DNA of 27,315 nt from an uncultured Muribaculaceae bacterium (lineage in GTDB: Bacteria; Bacteroidota; Bacteroidia; Bacteroidales; Muribaculaceae): positions 1 to 27,315 of the forward strand of contig CAJUBM010000026.1 in assembly GCA_910584735.1 (NCBI GenBank), in the 5' to 3' direction. This document shows positions 1-7,776 of the stretch, piece after piece. Positions within the stretch are counted from its first letter, which is position 1, and the number at the start of each line of letters is the position of its first letter. Made by a program: the position numbers and the translations under genes. The notes beneath the pieces are model-generated. The model was not told where the DNA came from. It was given only the letters and a program-made list of their open reading frames with translations, and ran no database searches.

Positions 1-94
1 TGGAATCAGCCCTAATTTTTCGATGTCTCAAAAAGTTTTATCGGACAGCAATAATTTTTTTATACTTTTTTAGAGAGACTGGCAGGAAAAGCAT

Positions 95-102
95 TATATT
101 TG
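95..102 (+). promoter_or_regulatory. Bacteroidota -7 box for glycerate kinase
   Basis: TATATTTG matches the Bacteroidota -7 consensus TAnnTTTG and lies about 50 bases before the ATG at 151. No good TTTG box is visible at -33; only a T-run near 66-71 sits at about the right distance. The assignment rests on the -7 match and position alone. Confidence 0.5.
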
Positions 103-150
103 CGATGTATTAATGACAGGTCACAGCTGACCGTGGATTAATTGTCGGTT

Positions 151-1305
151 ATGTTTGGATTGTTCGGACGTAGGAAGAATGTTGAGGCGCCGCTGATTGT
201 TGTGGCCCCTGACAAGTTCAAGGGGACGATGTCGGCTCGTGACGTGTGTGCCATTGTGGGGCGGGCTATTCGTGAGATTATGCCTCAGGCAACAGTTCGG
301 TTGTGTCCTATGGCCGACGGAGGGGAGGGGACATCGGATATTCTCGGCAATCGTCTGGGGCTGTCCCGACAAAGCGAATATGTGGATGATGCTTTGGGAA
401 GGTCCCGGCCATCGGTCTATTTCTCAAATAACGAGACAGTGGCGCTTGATTCGGCCGCTGTGATAGGATTGTGGAAGATAGAGGAGGGGGAACGATGTCC
501 TTTGTCCTCTTCCTCCTACTCCTTGGGATGGCTTGTGGGGCGTCTTATCGGGGATGGTGCGAAAAGGATTAATCTTGGTATCGGAGGTACTGCAACTGTT
601 GATTGCGGAGCCGGTTTCCTACAGGCTCTCGGAGCAAGGTATTTCATGGTAGACGGTACGGAGATAGCTGCGCCGATAACGGCAGACAGGTTGGGCGATG
701 TGTTCTCCATCGATTTTTCAGGACTGAATCGCCATAGGCTTAGAGGGATTCTGCGCGGGTTGGCTGATGTGGATGTGCCCTTGGCGGGGATGTTGGATTA
801 TGCGCCTCAGAAAGGCGTGGCATCACACGATATGGATTTTTTGAGAACCGGGGTGGAAAATTTCAGACGTGCGGTAGACGAGGCTCTGATGCCGGCCTCG
901 GTGGAAACTCCTTTTGCCGGAGCTGGCGGTGGCTTAGGCTATGCGCTTGGCCGGGTGCTCGGATGCAGTGTAGAGCCGGGTGCCGAGCATATACTGGGAC
1001 TGTATGGTATTTTCAGCGCTGAGGAGAAACCCCGCTTGATTGTGACAGGTGAGGGATGTCTTGATTCGCAGACTCTCTCAGGAAAAGCGTTGTGGACTGT
1101 GTATCGCGAAGCTGCGCGTCATAATATTCCTGTGCTTGGTCTTGTGGGATGTAACCGTCTGGCGGAACTCCCTGAAGGGTTGGATGTCGTGGAGACAGAG
1201 CCGTTCCTCAGGGGACAGACTTTGAACCGCAACCGTGCGTTGCAGACCCTTGATGTGGCTGCACGGCAGTCGCTGGCCGCTATTTGCGCCAGAATGTGGG
1301 GGTGA
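151..1305 (+). CDS. Glycerate kinase (GlxK/GarK family)
   Basis: Phosphorylates D-glycerate with ATP, feeding it into lower glycolysis as phosphoglycerate; cytoplasmic. Family marks are seen in order: APDKFKGT near residue 19, MADGGEGT near 54, a glycine-rich GIGGTATVDCGAGF stretch mid-protein, AGAGGGLGYAL, and VTGEGCLDSQTLSGKA near the C-terminus. At 384 residues it has the normal family length. The frame is open from a TTG at 142, but I chose the ATG at 151 because Bacteroidota favour ATG and no ribosome site supports the TTG. The last 26 bases overlap the 3' end of the convergent trkH. It has no operon partner in the window. The family is clear; which phosphoglycerate isomer is made cannot be read from sequence alone. 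Confidence 0.93.
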   Translation: MFGLFGRRKNVEAPLIVVAPDKFKGTMSARDVCAIVGRAIREIMPQATVRLCPMADGGEGTSDILGNRLGLSRQSEYVDDALGRSRPSVYFSNNETVALDSAAVIGLWKIEEGERCPLSSSSYSLGWLVGRLIGDGAKRINLGIGGTATVDCGAGFLQALGARYFMVDGTEIAAPITADRLGDVFSIDFSGLNRHRLRGILRGLADVDVPLAGMLDYAPQKGVASHDMDFLRTGVENFRRAVDEALMPASVETPFAGAGGGLGYALGRVLGCSVEPGAEHILGLYGIFSAEEKPRLIVTGEGCLDSQTLSGKALWTVYREAARHNIPVLGLVGCNRLAELPEGLDVVETEPFLRGQTLNRNRALQTLDVAARQSLAAICARMWG

Positions 1306-2758
1306 GTAATACCAGCACGGTGAATATTTCCAGACGGCCTGTAAGCATCAATGCCGACAGTATCCATTTGCCCGGATCTGAAACAGAGGCGAATGAACCT
1401 GACGCATCAGCACTTACCGTGCCTAACCCGGTGTTGCTCACGCATGAAAATGCCGAGAAGAAGGAGTCGTTTACCGGAAGGCCGGTAGTTGTGAGTATCA
1501 CTCCTCCCGCAATAATTACCAGCACATACAGGCATAGGAACACGCCGACTTTGTTTACAAGCTCGGGCGACATAGTACGACCGTTGTTATTTACCGACAG
1601 CACATGGTTGGGATAGATGCAGCGGTAGAGCTCGTTGCGAGAGTTCTTCCATAGAAGCAGTGCGCGGTCAATCTTGGCACCCCCGGATGTGGATCCTGCA
1701 CATGCGCCGAAGAACATCAACAGAAGGGTGACGGCGAATATTGTGTTTCCCCATTGCTCCGACCCGCTGATGACGTAGCCGGTGGAGGACATCATGGATA
1801 CAATCTGGAATAACGGGTCTATTGTCAGCCCCTCCCAGGTGTCGGGTATGGCCGGATTCAACAGCAGTGAGAGGTCGAATATTGCGAAAATTACCAATAT
1901 GAGCCTTATATAGAGGCGGAATGTCTCGTTCTTCCATGCGGAAGAAATCTGCCCGGTGGATATTTTGAATATGAGTGCGAAATTTACCCCTCCGATGAAC
2001 ATGAATATTGTAGTCACTATCTTTATGTATAGCGAATTCCATGCTCCTATTGATTCTGCCTGGGTGGAGAATCCGCCGGTCGACATCGTAGACAGGGCGT
2101 GGCATATGCTGTCGAATCCGTCCATGGGGCCAAGCCAGTATAACACGCAGAGAATTATGGTAAGGAGGGTATAGACGAGCCATAGCCTCTTTGCCGTCGA
2201 GCTTACCCGTGGGCGTAGTTTCTCATGCGTTATGCCTGTGACCTCGGCGTTGAACATCTGCATACCTCCCGAGGAGTTCAGCATGGGTAGTACGGCCAGG
2301 GTGAAAAGTATTATCCCCATTCCTCCTATCCATTGCATAAGTGAACGCCACATATGCACGGCATGGCTGAGGTTGCACGAAGTGCCGTCAATAACTGATG
2401 CTCCCGTAGTGGTAAAGCCCGACATGGCTTCGAAGAAGGCGTCTGAAACTCCGAGGCGGAGACTGCTCAATATGAAAGGGAGCATGCCGAATGATGAGAA
2501 TACTACCCATACCAAGGCTGTGAGAAGGAATCCCTCGCGTTTACCCATGTCGAAACGGCGCGGGCGGACACAGGTGGTGGCCGCTATGCCGCATCCCATT
2601 GTCACAGCTATAGTCCAAAGAAAGGCGTAGATGTCCTCCTCATCGTAGACAATAGCCGTGGCCACAGGGACGGCCATGAATATCCCCTCTATGAGGAGGA
2701 GCCATCCCATAACGCGGATAAGCATCCGCCAGTTTATTGTAGAAAACTTATGAGACAA
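1280..2758 (-). CDS. trkH: Trk potassium uptake protein TrkH
   Basis: Potassium-translocating subunit of the Trk system in the inner membrane. It is a 492-residue polytopic protein. The four pore loops with selectivity-filter glycines are all visible: FTTTGAS near 116-121, MSTGGFS near 225-231, SSTGYV near 324-329 and SNTGLG near 441-446. It lies 40 bases downstream of trkA, its regulatory subunit, on the same strand and presumably in the same transcript (dxs-trkA-trkH). The stop codon falls inside the 3' end of the glycerate kinase gene on the other strand, so there is no room for a separate terminator. Length and motifs are complete and nothing looks broken. Confidence 0.95.
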   Translation of the reverse strand: MSHKFSTINWRMLIRVMGWLLLIEGIFMAVPVATAIVYDEEDIYAFLWTIAVTMGCGIAATTCVRPRRFDMGKREGFLLTALVWVVFSSFGMLPFILSSLRLGVSDAFFEAMSGFTTTGASVIDGTSCNLSHAVHMWRSLMQWIGGMGIILFTLAVLPMLNSSGGMQMFNAEVTGITHEKLRPRVSSTAKRLWLVYTLLTIILCVLYWLGPMDGFDSICHALSTMSTGGFSTQAESIGAWNSLYIKIVTTIFMFIGGVNFALIFKISTGQISSAWKNETFRLYIRLILVIFAIFDLSLLLNPAIPDTWEGLTIDPLFQIVSMMSSTGYVISGSEQWGNTIFAVTLLLMFFGACAGSTSGGAKIDRALLLWKNSRNELYRCIYPNHVLSVNNNGRTMSPELVNKVGVFLCLYVLVIIAGGVILTTTGLPVNDSFFSAFSCVSNTGLGTVSADASGSFASVSDPGKWILSALMLTGRLEIFTVLVLLTPTFWRK

Positions 2759-2798
2759 GTGCGTGTGAGGATTAAGTGACTACTGGGGGGATAACTAT

Positions 2799-4142
2799 TT
2801 ATGAAAAGAGTTTTTCGACTTTATGTATCGTGCCTGACAGGCAGAACACCAGCACGTGGTCACCCGGCAGTATCCTGTCGCGGCCACCGACAAGCATCCC
2901 CCGGCCGTCGCGTATAAGTCCGGCTATGGTCATGTCGTGGCTAAGGCGTAACTCCATAACCGGGGCGCGGGTGATTTTCGAACCGGGACGAGCCTCAAGT
3001 TCGGCAACCTCGGCATCTGCCAGAGCCATGAACCGCGATGATGTCTCGTCTGCATCAAGTAGTAGTTGGAAGATTTTGCTTGAGGCCAGTAGTTTCTTGT
3101 TCACTATTGTCCCGATATTCAGCATCTCGGCTTCTGAGATGAACTGTATGTTCTCGACTTCGGCGATTGTCTTGTTCACTCCGAGTTCCTTTGCCGAAAG
3201 GCAGGCAAGGATATTCGTCTCTGACGATTCTGTGAGGGCGACGAAGGCGTCCATCCCCTCGATTCCTTCTTCGCGGAGTGTGTCGTTATTGCGCGCGTCG
3301 CCGTGGATAATCCTTACATCGCACCCGGAGCATTTTTCCGGGAGGCGGCGGCAGATTTCGGCATCATTCTCTATGATGGTGAGATCCCATATGTCCGATG
3401 CCATATGGGCAAGCCGCACGGCTATGCGGCCGCCTCCCATCACCATTACTTTGTGGATCTTATACTCGCGTTTGCCGCATATGTTCCGTATCTCGTCCAC
3501 ATATTCCTTTGTGGTGGTAAAGTAGAGTATATCGTCGGGCTGTATTATGTCATCGCCGCGCGGGATGATGGTGTCGTGGCGCCGTTTTATCGCCGCCACA
3601 TGGTAGTTGTGCTGGGTGTAGGTTATATCGCGCAGCCGCTGTCCTACCAGGGAGGCATTGCTTCGGACTTTTACTCCGATGAGAAGGAGTTGGCCGTCAT
3701 GCAGTTCAAACCAATTGCGAACCCACGGCCTGCGCAGGGCTGTGCATATCTCCTGTGCGGCAAGATATTCAGGATAGATGAGATGGTCTACCCCTATCGA
3801 AGAGAAGAAGTGGCGGTGAATCTGGTCGCGGAATTCAAAATTGTCGATGCGGGCTACGGTCTTCCTCGCTCCGAGGCTTTTTGCTATAGCGCAAGAGGTG
3901 ATGTTGGTATTCTCGTACGGGGTTACGGCTATGAAGAGGTCGCACCGTGTATCAACCCCTGCCGCGCTGAGTGTTCGGAAGGAAGTGGGGCTTCCGACAT
4001 ATGTCATAAGGTTGTAGTTGGCATCAAGACGGTCAAGTTTCTCGCTGTCACGGTCAATCATCACGATGTCCTGTTCCTCGCGTGACAGTAGCTTGCCCAG
4101 ATGCGAACCTACTTCGCCTGCTCCGGCGATTACAATCTTCAT
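2799..4142 (-). CDS. trkA: Trk potassium transporter subunit TrkA
   Basis: Cytoplasmic nucleotide-binding regulator that gates TrkH. The 447 residues form a tandem duplication: a first Rossmann (RCK-N) domain begins with GAGEVG at residues 7-12 and is followed by an RCK-C domain to about 215; a second Rossmann domain has GGGRIA at 236-241 and a second RCK-C domain follows. This is the normal length for the two-domain form. Its ATG overlaps the dxs stop codon by four bases (ATGA), which indicates translational coupling. trkH follows 40 bases later. NAD(H) or ATP as ligand is known from the family and cannot be decided here. Confidence 0.95.
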   Translation of the reverse strand: MKIVIAGAGEVGSHLGKLLSREEQDIVMIDRDSEKLDRLDANYNLMTYVGSPTSFRTLSAAGVDTRCDLFIAVTPYENTNITSCAIAKSLGARKTVARIDNFEFRDQIHRHFFSSIGVDHLIYPEYLAAQEICTALRRPWVRNWFELHDGQLLLIGVKVRSNASLVGQRLRDITYTQHNYHVAAIKRRHDTIIPRGDDIIQPDDILYFTTTKEYVDEIRNICGKREYKIHKVMVMGGGRIAVRLAHMASDIWDLTIIENDAEICRRLPEKCSGCDVRIIHGDARNNDTLREEGIEGMDAFVALTESSETNILACLSAKELGVNKTIAEVENIQFISEAEMLNIGTIVNKKLLASSKIFQLLLDADETSSRFMALADAEVAELEARPGSKITRAPVMELRLSHDMTIAGLIRDGRGMLVGGRDRILPGDHVLVFCLSGTIHKVEKLFS

Positions 4143-6088
4143 GCGGTGACAGTTTTACGTTTTGAACGTGCAATCATCTCTCTGACTGTGATGGCTATCG
4201 CGTCTGTATTTATGCCGCAGTATGCCTTTAGCTCGGCCACGGTGCCCTGCGCGATGAAGTTGTCGGGTATTCCCAGGCATGTGATTTCGGCGCCTATTCC
4301 CTCCGATCTGAAAAAGTCTGTGATTGCAGAGCCGGCTCCTCCGTTGACCGCGCCGTCTTCCACGGTAACAATCGGCATACCGGAGCGGCCTATGCTTCGT
4401 AGCATGTCCGTATCAAGCGGCTTTATGAACCCTAAATCATAGTGTGCGGTTGAAATCCCTTCACCCTCAAGGATATAGACTGCCTTTGCGGCATCCTCGG
4501 CGCTTGTGCCTATGGATATTATTACAGCATCAGAACCATCGCGGAGCTTTTCTCCACGTCCTATTTCTACGGACTCAAGGGGATTAGATATGTCAGGCAG
4601 GTTTGAACTTCCTCTGGGATAGCGTATGGCGAAAGGCCCGTCTTCATGCAGCAGGGCTGTATACATGAGGTTTCTAAGGGCGCGGTAGTCGCGGGGGGCG
4701 GCAAGTACCATGCCCGGTATGGCTCTCAGGTAGGCCATATCGAATACGCCATGATGGGTTGCACCGTCCTCGCCTACCAGACCGGCACGGTCGATACAGA
4801 ATGTCACCGGAAGGCGTTGCAGGGCTATATCGTTTATAATCTGGTCGTAGGAGCGTTGTAGGAAAGAGGAATATATGGCCACGAACGGACGTAGCCCCTC
4901 TTTTGCCAACCCTCCGGCGAACGTTACGGCATGTTCCTCGGAGATGCCCACATCGAACATGCGTTCCGGCATAGTGTCACCGAGAATATTGGCGGAGGTG
5001 CCGGTTGGCATGGCGGCTGTTATGCCTACAACGCGGCGGTCGGCACGAGCAAGGTTGAGCAGTGTCTCACCGAAAACGTCCTGGAATTTCAGTTTTTTCT
5101 TGCCGGCAGGTGGCACAGGGCGTTTGCCTGTCGCCGGATCGAACTTTCCGGGGGCATGCCAGGTGGCGGGATCCTCTTCGGCCGGGGCGTAGCCTTTCCC
5201 TTTTACTGTCTTGATGTGGAGTATGCGGGGCCCCGTCATGTCTTTTATGTCGTTGAGCGTACGCACGAGTAGCCCGACATCATGTCCGTCTACCGGGCCG
5301 AAATACCTCACGTTCAATCCTTCGAAGATATTTTGCTGGCGCGAAATCAGAGATTTGAGCGAATTGTTGAACCGCATGATTATCCCTTTCCCACGGTCGG
5401 TTACGATATGCATGCGTTTCAGCAGGCGAAACGCTTTGAAACGTAGGGTGTTGTATCCTTTTGACGATGTTATCCTTGCCAGATAGCGATGCAGAGAACC
5501 TACGTTGGCGTCAATCGACATGTCGTTGTCGTTGAGGATAATCAGCAGGTTGTTGGGGGTGTTGGCTGCATTGTTTATGCCTTCGAAAGCAAGACCTCCG
5601 CCGATAGAGGCGTCTCCGATTACCGCTACAATGTTGCGCCGTGGGGAGTCGTTGTTCATCTGGGAAGCTACCGCCATCCCTAAGGCTGCGGATATTGAAT
5701 TTGAAGCATGTCCGGCTGAGAATGTGTCGTATTCGCTCTCATCAGGATTTGGAAAGCCGCTCAGACCTCCGAATTTGCGGTTGGTGGAGAAGCGTTCACG
5801 TCTCCCTGTAAGCAGTTTATGGCCGTAGGCTTGGTGGCCGACATCCCACACGATGCGGTCGTAGGGAGTGTTGAAGACGTAATGCAGAGCCACAGTTATT
5901 TCTACCGCCCCCATGCTGGAGGCGAAGTGTCCCGGATTCTGTGCCAGTGAGTTTATAAGGAATCCCCGTATGTCGCTACACACTCCCGGCAAATCGCCCA
6001 AAGGAAGTTTGCGCAGGTCGGCGGGGGAGTCGATTTTCCCGAGAAACGGGTAGGCTGTGTGGCTATTATTGTCTGCCATTTCGGACAT
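4139..6088 (-). CDS. dxs: 1-deoxy-D-xylulose-5-phosphate synthase
   Basis: Condenses pyruvate and glyceraldehyde 3-phosphate to DXP, the first step of the MEP isoprenoid pathway and a source for thiamine and pyridoxal. A thiamine-diphosphate enzyme of 649 residues, the normal length. Visible marks: WDVGHQAYGHKLLTGR near 81-96, a TPP/Mg motif starting GDAS at 158 and ending NDN at 186-188, the catalytic EEHA near 384-387, and DRAG at 433-436. A second ATG at 6079 would shorten the product by three residues. The start overlaps the preceding 65-residue membrane protein gene by 23 bases and the stop overlaps trkA by four, so the three genes are tightly coupled. Confidence 0.96.
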   Translation of the reverse strand: MSEMADNNSHTAYPFLGKIDSPADLRKLPLGDLPGVCSDIRGFLINSLAQNPGHFASSMGAVEITVALHYVFNTPYDRIVWDVGHQAYGHKLLTGRRERFSTNRKFGGLSGFPNPDESEYDTFSAGHASNSISAALGMAVASQMNNDSPRRNIVAVIGDASIGGGLAFEGINNAANTPNNLLIILNDNDMSIDANVGSLHRYLARITSSKGYNTLRFKAFRLLKRMHIVTDRGKGIIMRFNNSLKSLISRQQNIFEGLNVRYFGPVDGHDVGLLVRTLNDIKDMTGPRILHIKTVKGKGYAPAEEDPATWHAPGKFDPATGKRPVPPAGKKKLKFQDVFGETLLNLARADRRVVGITAAMPTGTSANILGDTMPERMFDVGISEEHAVTFAGGLAKEGLRPFVAIYSSFLQRSYDQIINDIALQRLPVTFCIDRAGLVGEDGATHHGVFDMAYLRAIPGMVLAAPRDYRALRNLMYTALLHEDGPFAIRYPRGSSNLPDISNPLESVEIGRGEKLRDGSDAVIISIGTSAEDAAKAVYILEGEGISTAHYDLGFIKPLDTDMLRSIGRSGMPIVTVEDGAVNGGAGSAITDFFRSEGIGAEITCLGIPDNFIAQGTVAELKAYCGINTDAIAITVREMIARSKRKTVTA

Positions 6089-6263
6089 ATTTCTTATATA
6101 ATGGGACGAAGATGATTACGCCGGACGCGGCGATAGGGAAAAGATTCATCAGAGTTAGCTCAATGCCGGAGGCTATCATTCTATTAACCATATAGATACA
6201 CGCTCCGAGCCATAATGCTCCGATTATCACGAAACGTAATATAACGCTTAGTTTCATCTTCAT
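6066..6263 (-). CDS. Small two-helix membrane protein upstream of dxs
   Basis: I do not recognise a named family. With a start at the ATG at 6261-6263 the product is 65 residues. It has two hydrophobic segments (about residues 7-23 and 35-53) and a basic tail (YKKYVRNGRQ), so it is probably a small inner-membrane protein with a cytoplasmic C-terminus. The frame is open upstream to an ATG at 6329, but that ATG lies within a TAAATTTG promoter-like box (6334-6327), and the extra 22 residues are polar; the shorter start is therefore preferred. Its 3' end overlaps dxs by 23 bases, which argues for coupled translation. Confidence 0.6.
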   Translation of the reverse strand: MKMKLSVILRFVIIGALWLGACIYMVNRMIASGIELTLMNLFPIAASGVIIFVPLYKKYVRNGRQ

Positions 6264-6326
6264 ACCGAAATAAAAGGTATAACCGGCGGAGAAGTCGCTT
6301 TTGTGAGTACTGTCTTTGCCGGTTGG

Positions 6327-6334
6327 CAAATTTA
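6327..6334 (-). promoter_or_regulatory. Candidate -7 box for the small membrane protein-dxs-trkA-trkH operon
   Basis: On the minus strand this reads TAAATTTG, a match to TAnnTTTG, about 64 bases before the chosen ATG at 6263. No TTTG -33 box is evident. If used, it separates the dxs operon from the BFN gene upstream. Confidence 0.4.
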
Positions 6335-6413
6335 CGAAAACTTTCCGATTCCTTTATGAAAAACCTGTATATCCGCCGCGTTGCAGATGTTAAATCTGTA
6401 TGCGCCGGGTTAT

Positions 6414-7064
6414 TTAAGTGGGGGATAAGCCGCCCGATGAACGTTTGCGGCTGAGGATTGTCTGGATTTTGGCAGCTTCCTCATACTCTTCCTTTTCGAT
6501 ATGCATGGTAAGACGCCGCTCCAGTTCGGCCAGGGGAAGTTCCTCGGGATTTATAGGCCGGGATTCGGAGTTGGTTACTTCCTTATCCGCAATGCCGTCT
6601 TTTGCCGGTTCCTTAATCTCCATGATAAATCCTGTTTCGGCGAGAATGGCACGTGTGGTGAATATTGGTGTGGCTGTGCGCATTGCTATCGCTATGGCGT
6701 CGGAAGTACGGGCATCAAGTACGACCTGGCGCCCGTTAGGGTCTTCGAAAGTCAGTTCTGACGAGAAAATGCCATCCTCGAACTTGTGGATGAATACTTC
6801 GCGAAGCACGACTCCGTAAGCCTGCGCCAGCGATGCAAAAAGGTCGTGGGTCATAGGGCGCGGGGGGATGACACCCTCCATCTTTATGGCTATAGACTGG
6901 GCTTCGGCAGCACCTACCACGACGGGGATACGGTATGGCCCGTTTTCCTGCGCGAGAATCAGGGCGTATGCGCCGGATTGAATTTGGCTATATGATATGC
7001 CGAGTACATGCAGACGTACCCGGTCGCTATATTCGGTATTATCTTTTCTTGATTGGTTCTCCAT
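6414..7064 (-). CDS. BFN/DUF151 family protein with C-terminal UVR motif
   Basis: Residues about 15-150 form a bifunctional nuclease (DUF151) domain: IPVVVGAAEAQSIAI near 46-60, PRPMTHDL near 68-75 and LDARTSDAIAIAMR near 116-129. Residues about 178-210 form a UvrB/UvrC-type motif (LERRLTMHIEKEEYEEAAKIQ). The domain name comes from a plant protein with reported nuclease activity; for the bacterial members the role is uncertain, so nuclease function should not be assumed. The protein has 216 residues. It follows the small membrane protein gene at 7664-7125 after 60 bases without a visible promoter, so both may share a transcript. Confidence 0.85.
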   Translation of the reverse strand: MENQSRKDNTEYSDRVRLHVLGISYSQIQSGAYALILAQENGPYRIPVVVGAAEAQSIAIKMEGVIPPRPMTHDLFASLAQAYGVVLREVFIHKFEDGIFSSELTFEDPNGRQVVLDARTSDAIAIAMRTATPIFTTRAILAETGFIMEIKEPAKDGIADKEVTNSESRPINPEELPLAELERRLTMHIEKEEYEEAAKIQTILSRKRSSGGLSPT

Positions 7065-7124
7065 TTACGGTAACAATAATATAGGCTTCTAATCTTTAAC
7101 GTGGATTAGGGGCCATTTATTTTG

Positions 7125-7664
7125 TCACTCCTCCTCTGGATTTAGTCTTAAATAGAATTCTGTTGCTTCCGTATGTGTACGGAAGGCTTTGTCCGGCACC
7201 ATGAGTGTTTCTTTTTCGCCATATTTCAGGACGGTATAATGATTCCAATATCGGCATGTGGTCACGGCATCGCGGGGTATGTATAATGTGGCCGGGGCCT
7301 CCTTCCCGGGAACTTTGTCATCGGGGGTGAGAGGTGAGTAAGTTACGGTTATATTGCCTTGAGGGTCAATTGTTACCTTTTGCGGGAACATCGACCTTAT
7401 AGCGCTTGGCGAAGTCAGCACCATGTTGAAAGCCACCATGGCAAAGGTGGGGAAGAGTATGAAGATTACGCAGGCCGTTACGACCATGTATCTCCAGTCG
7501 AACCATATTCCGTAGATCGCGAGGGCGGCGATGGGGGCCGCTACGATGAACCAGAAACGTCCGGCCCAATGTGCGAGTGCTTCACGTGCATGTGGCGTTG
7601 ACCCCAAGCGGAATTCCTCGGTGGATATAATGCCTTTTGTGTTACTGTCAGCTTCTTTAATCAT
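7125..7664 (-). CDS. Membrane protein of unknown function, YcxB-like architecture
   Basis: The 179-residue protein has a polar N-terminus of about 30 residues, two adjacent transmembrane helices (about 34-51 and 54-75), and a soluble C-terminal part rich in beta-type stretches (VTIDPQGNITVTYSP; DAVTTCRYWNHYTVLKYG; ETLMVPDKAF). This order resembles YcxB-like proteins, where the C-terminal part is PH-like, but the resemblance is by pattern only and I assign no function. It lies 112 bases after the choloylglycine-hydrolase-type gene; the gap holds competing hairpins and no promoter match, so it is probably read from upstream. Confidence 0.7.
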   Translation of the reverse strand: MIKEADSNTKGIISTEEFRLGSTPHAREALAHWAGRFWFIVAAPIAALAIYGIWFDWRYMVVTACVIFILFPTFAMVAFNMVLTSPSAIRSMFPQKVTIDPQGNITVTYSPLTPDDKVPGKEAPATLYIPRDAVTTCRYWNHYTVLKYGEKETLMVPDKAFRTHTEATEFYLRLNPEEE

Positions 7665-7678
7665 AATGTGGATGATAT

Positions 7679-7732
7679 GAATTGGTTACGGGTGCGGCTT
7701 CACCAATTCTTGATTCGTGTTGCCGCACCCGT
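7679..7732 (-). promoter_or_regulatory. Overlapping hairpins between the hydrolase gene and the downstream membrane protein gene
   Basis: On the minus strand an 11-bp stem pairs 7732-7722 with 7698-7688 (ACGGGTGCGGC with GCCGCACCCGT, 23-base loop). A second 8-bp stem pairs 7709-7702 (GAATTGGT), inside that loop, with 7686-7679 (ACCAATTC), one base past the first stem. With a one-base linker across an 11-bp stem the two cannot easily form together, so they compete. There is no T-tract after either. The second stem ends 14 bases before the ATG at 7664. The function (terminator of the hydrolase gene or leader control) is undetermined. Confidence 0.5.
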
Positions 7733-7776
7733 GAAAGGTAGGCATGGCGCTGACTTATATTCAGATGCGGTCCGTG

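Noticed and set aside
1668..2183. A 171-codon frame within trkH
   Set aside because: A same-strand out-of-frame shadow with His/Arg-rich composition, inside an intact trkH.
3303..4085. Long open frame of 260 codons on the strand opposite trkA
   Set aside because: It is a shadow of the trkA coding frame; it has no family motif and trkA is intact.
7679..7732. H-type pseudoknot riboswitch
   Set aside because: The interlocked stems have the right order, but a one-base loop cannot cross an 11-bp stem, so competing hairpins are the better reading. No known riboswitch consensus was recognised.
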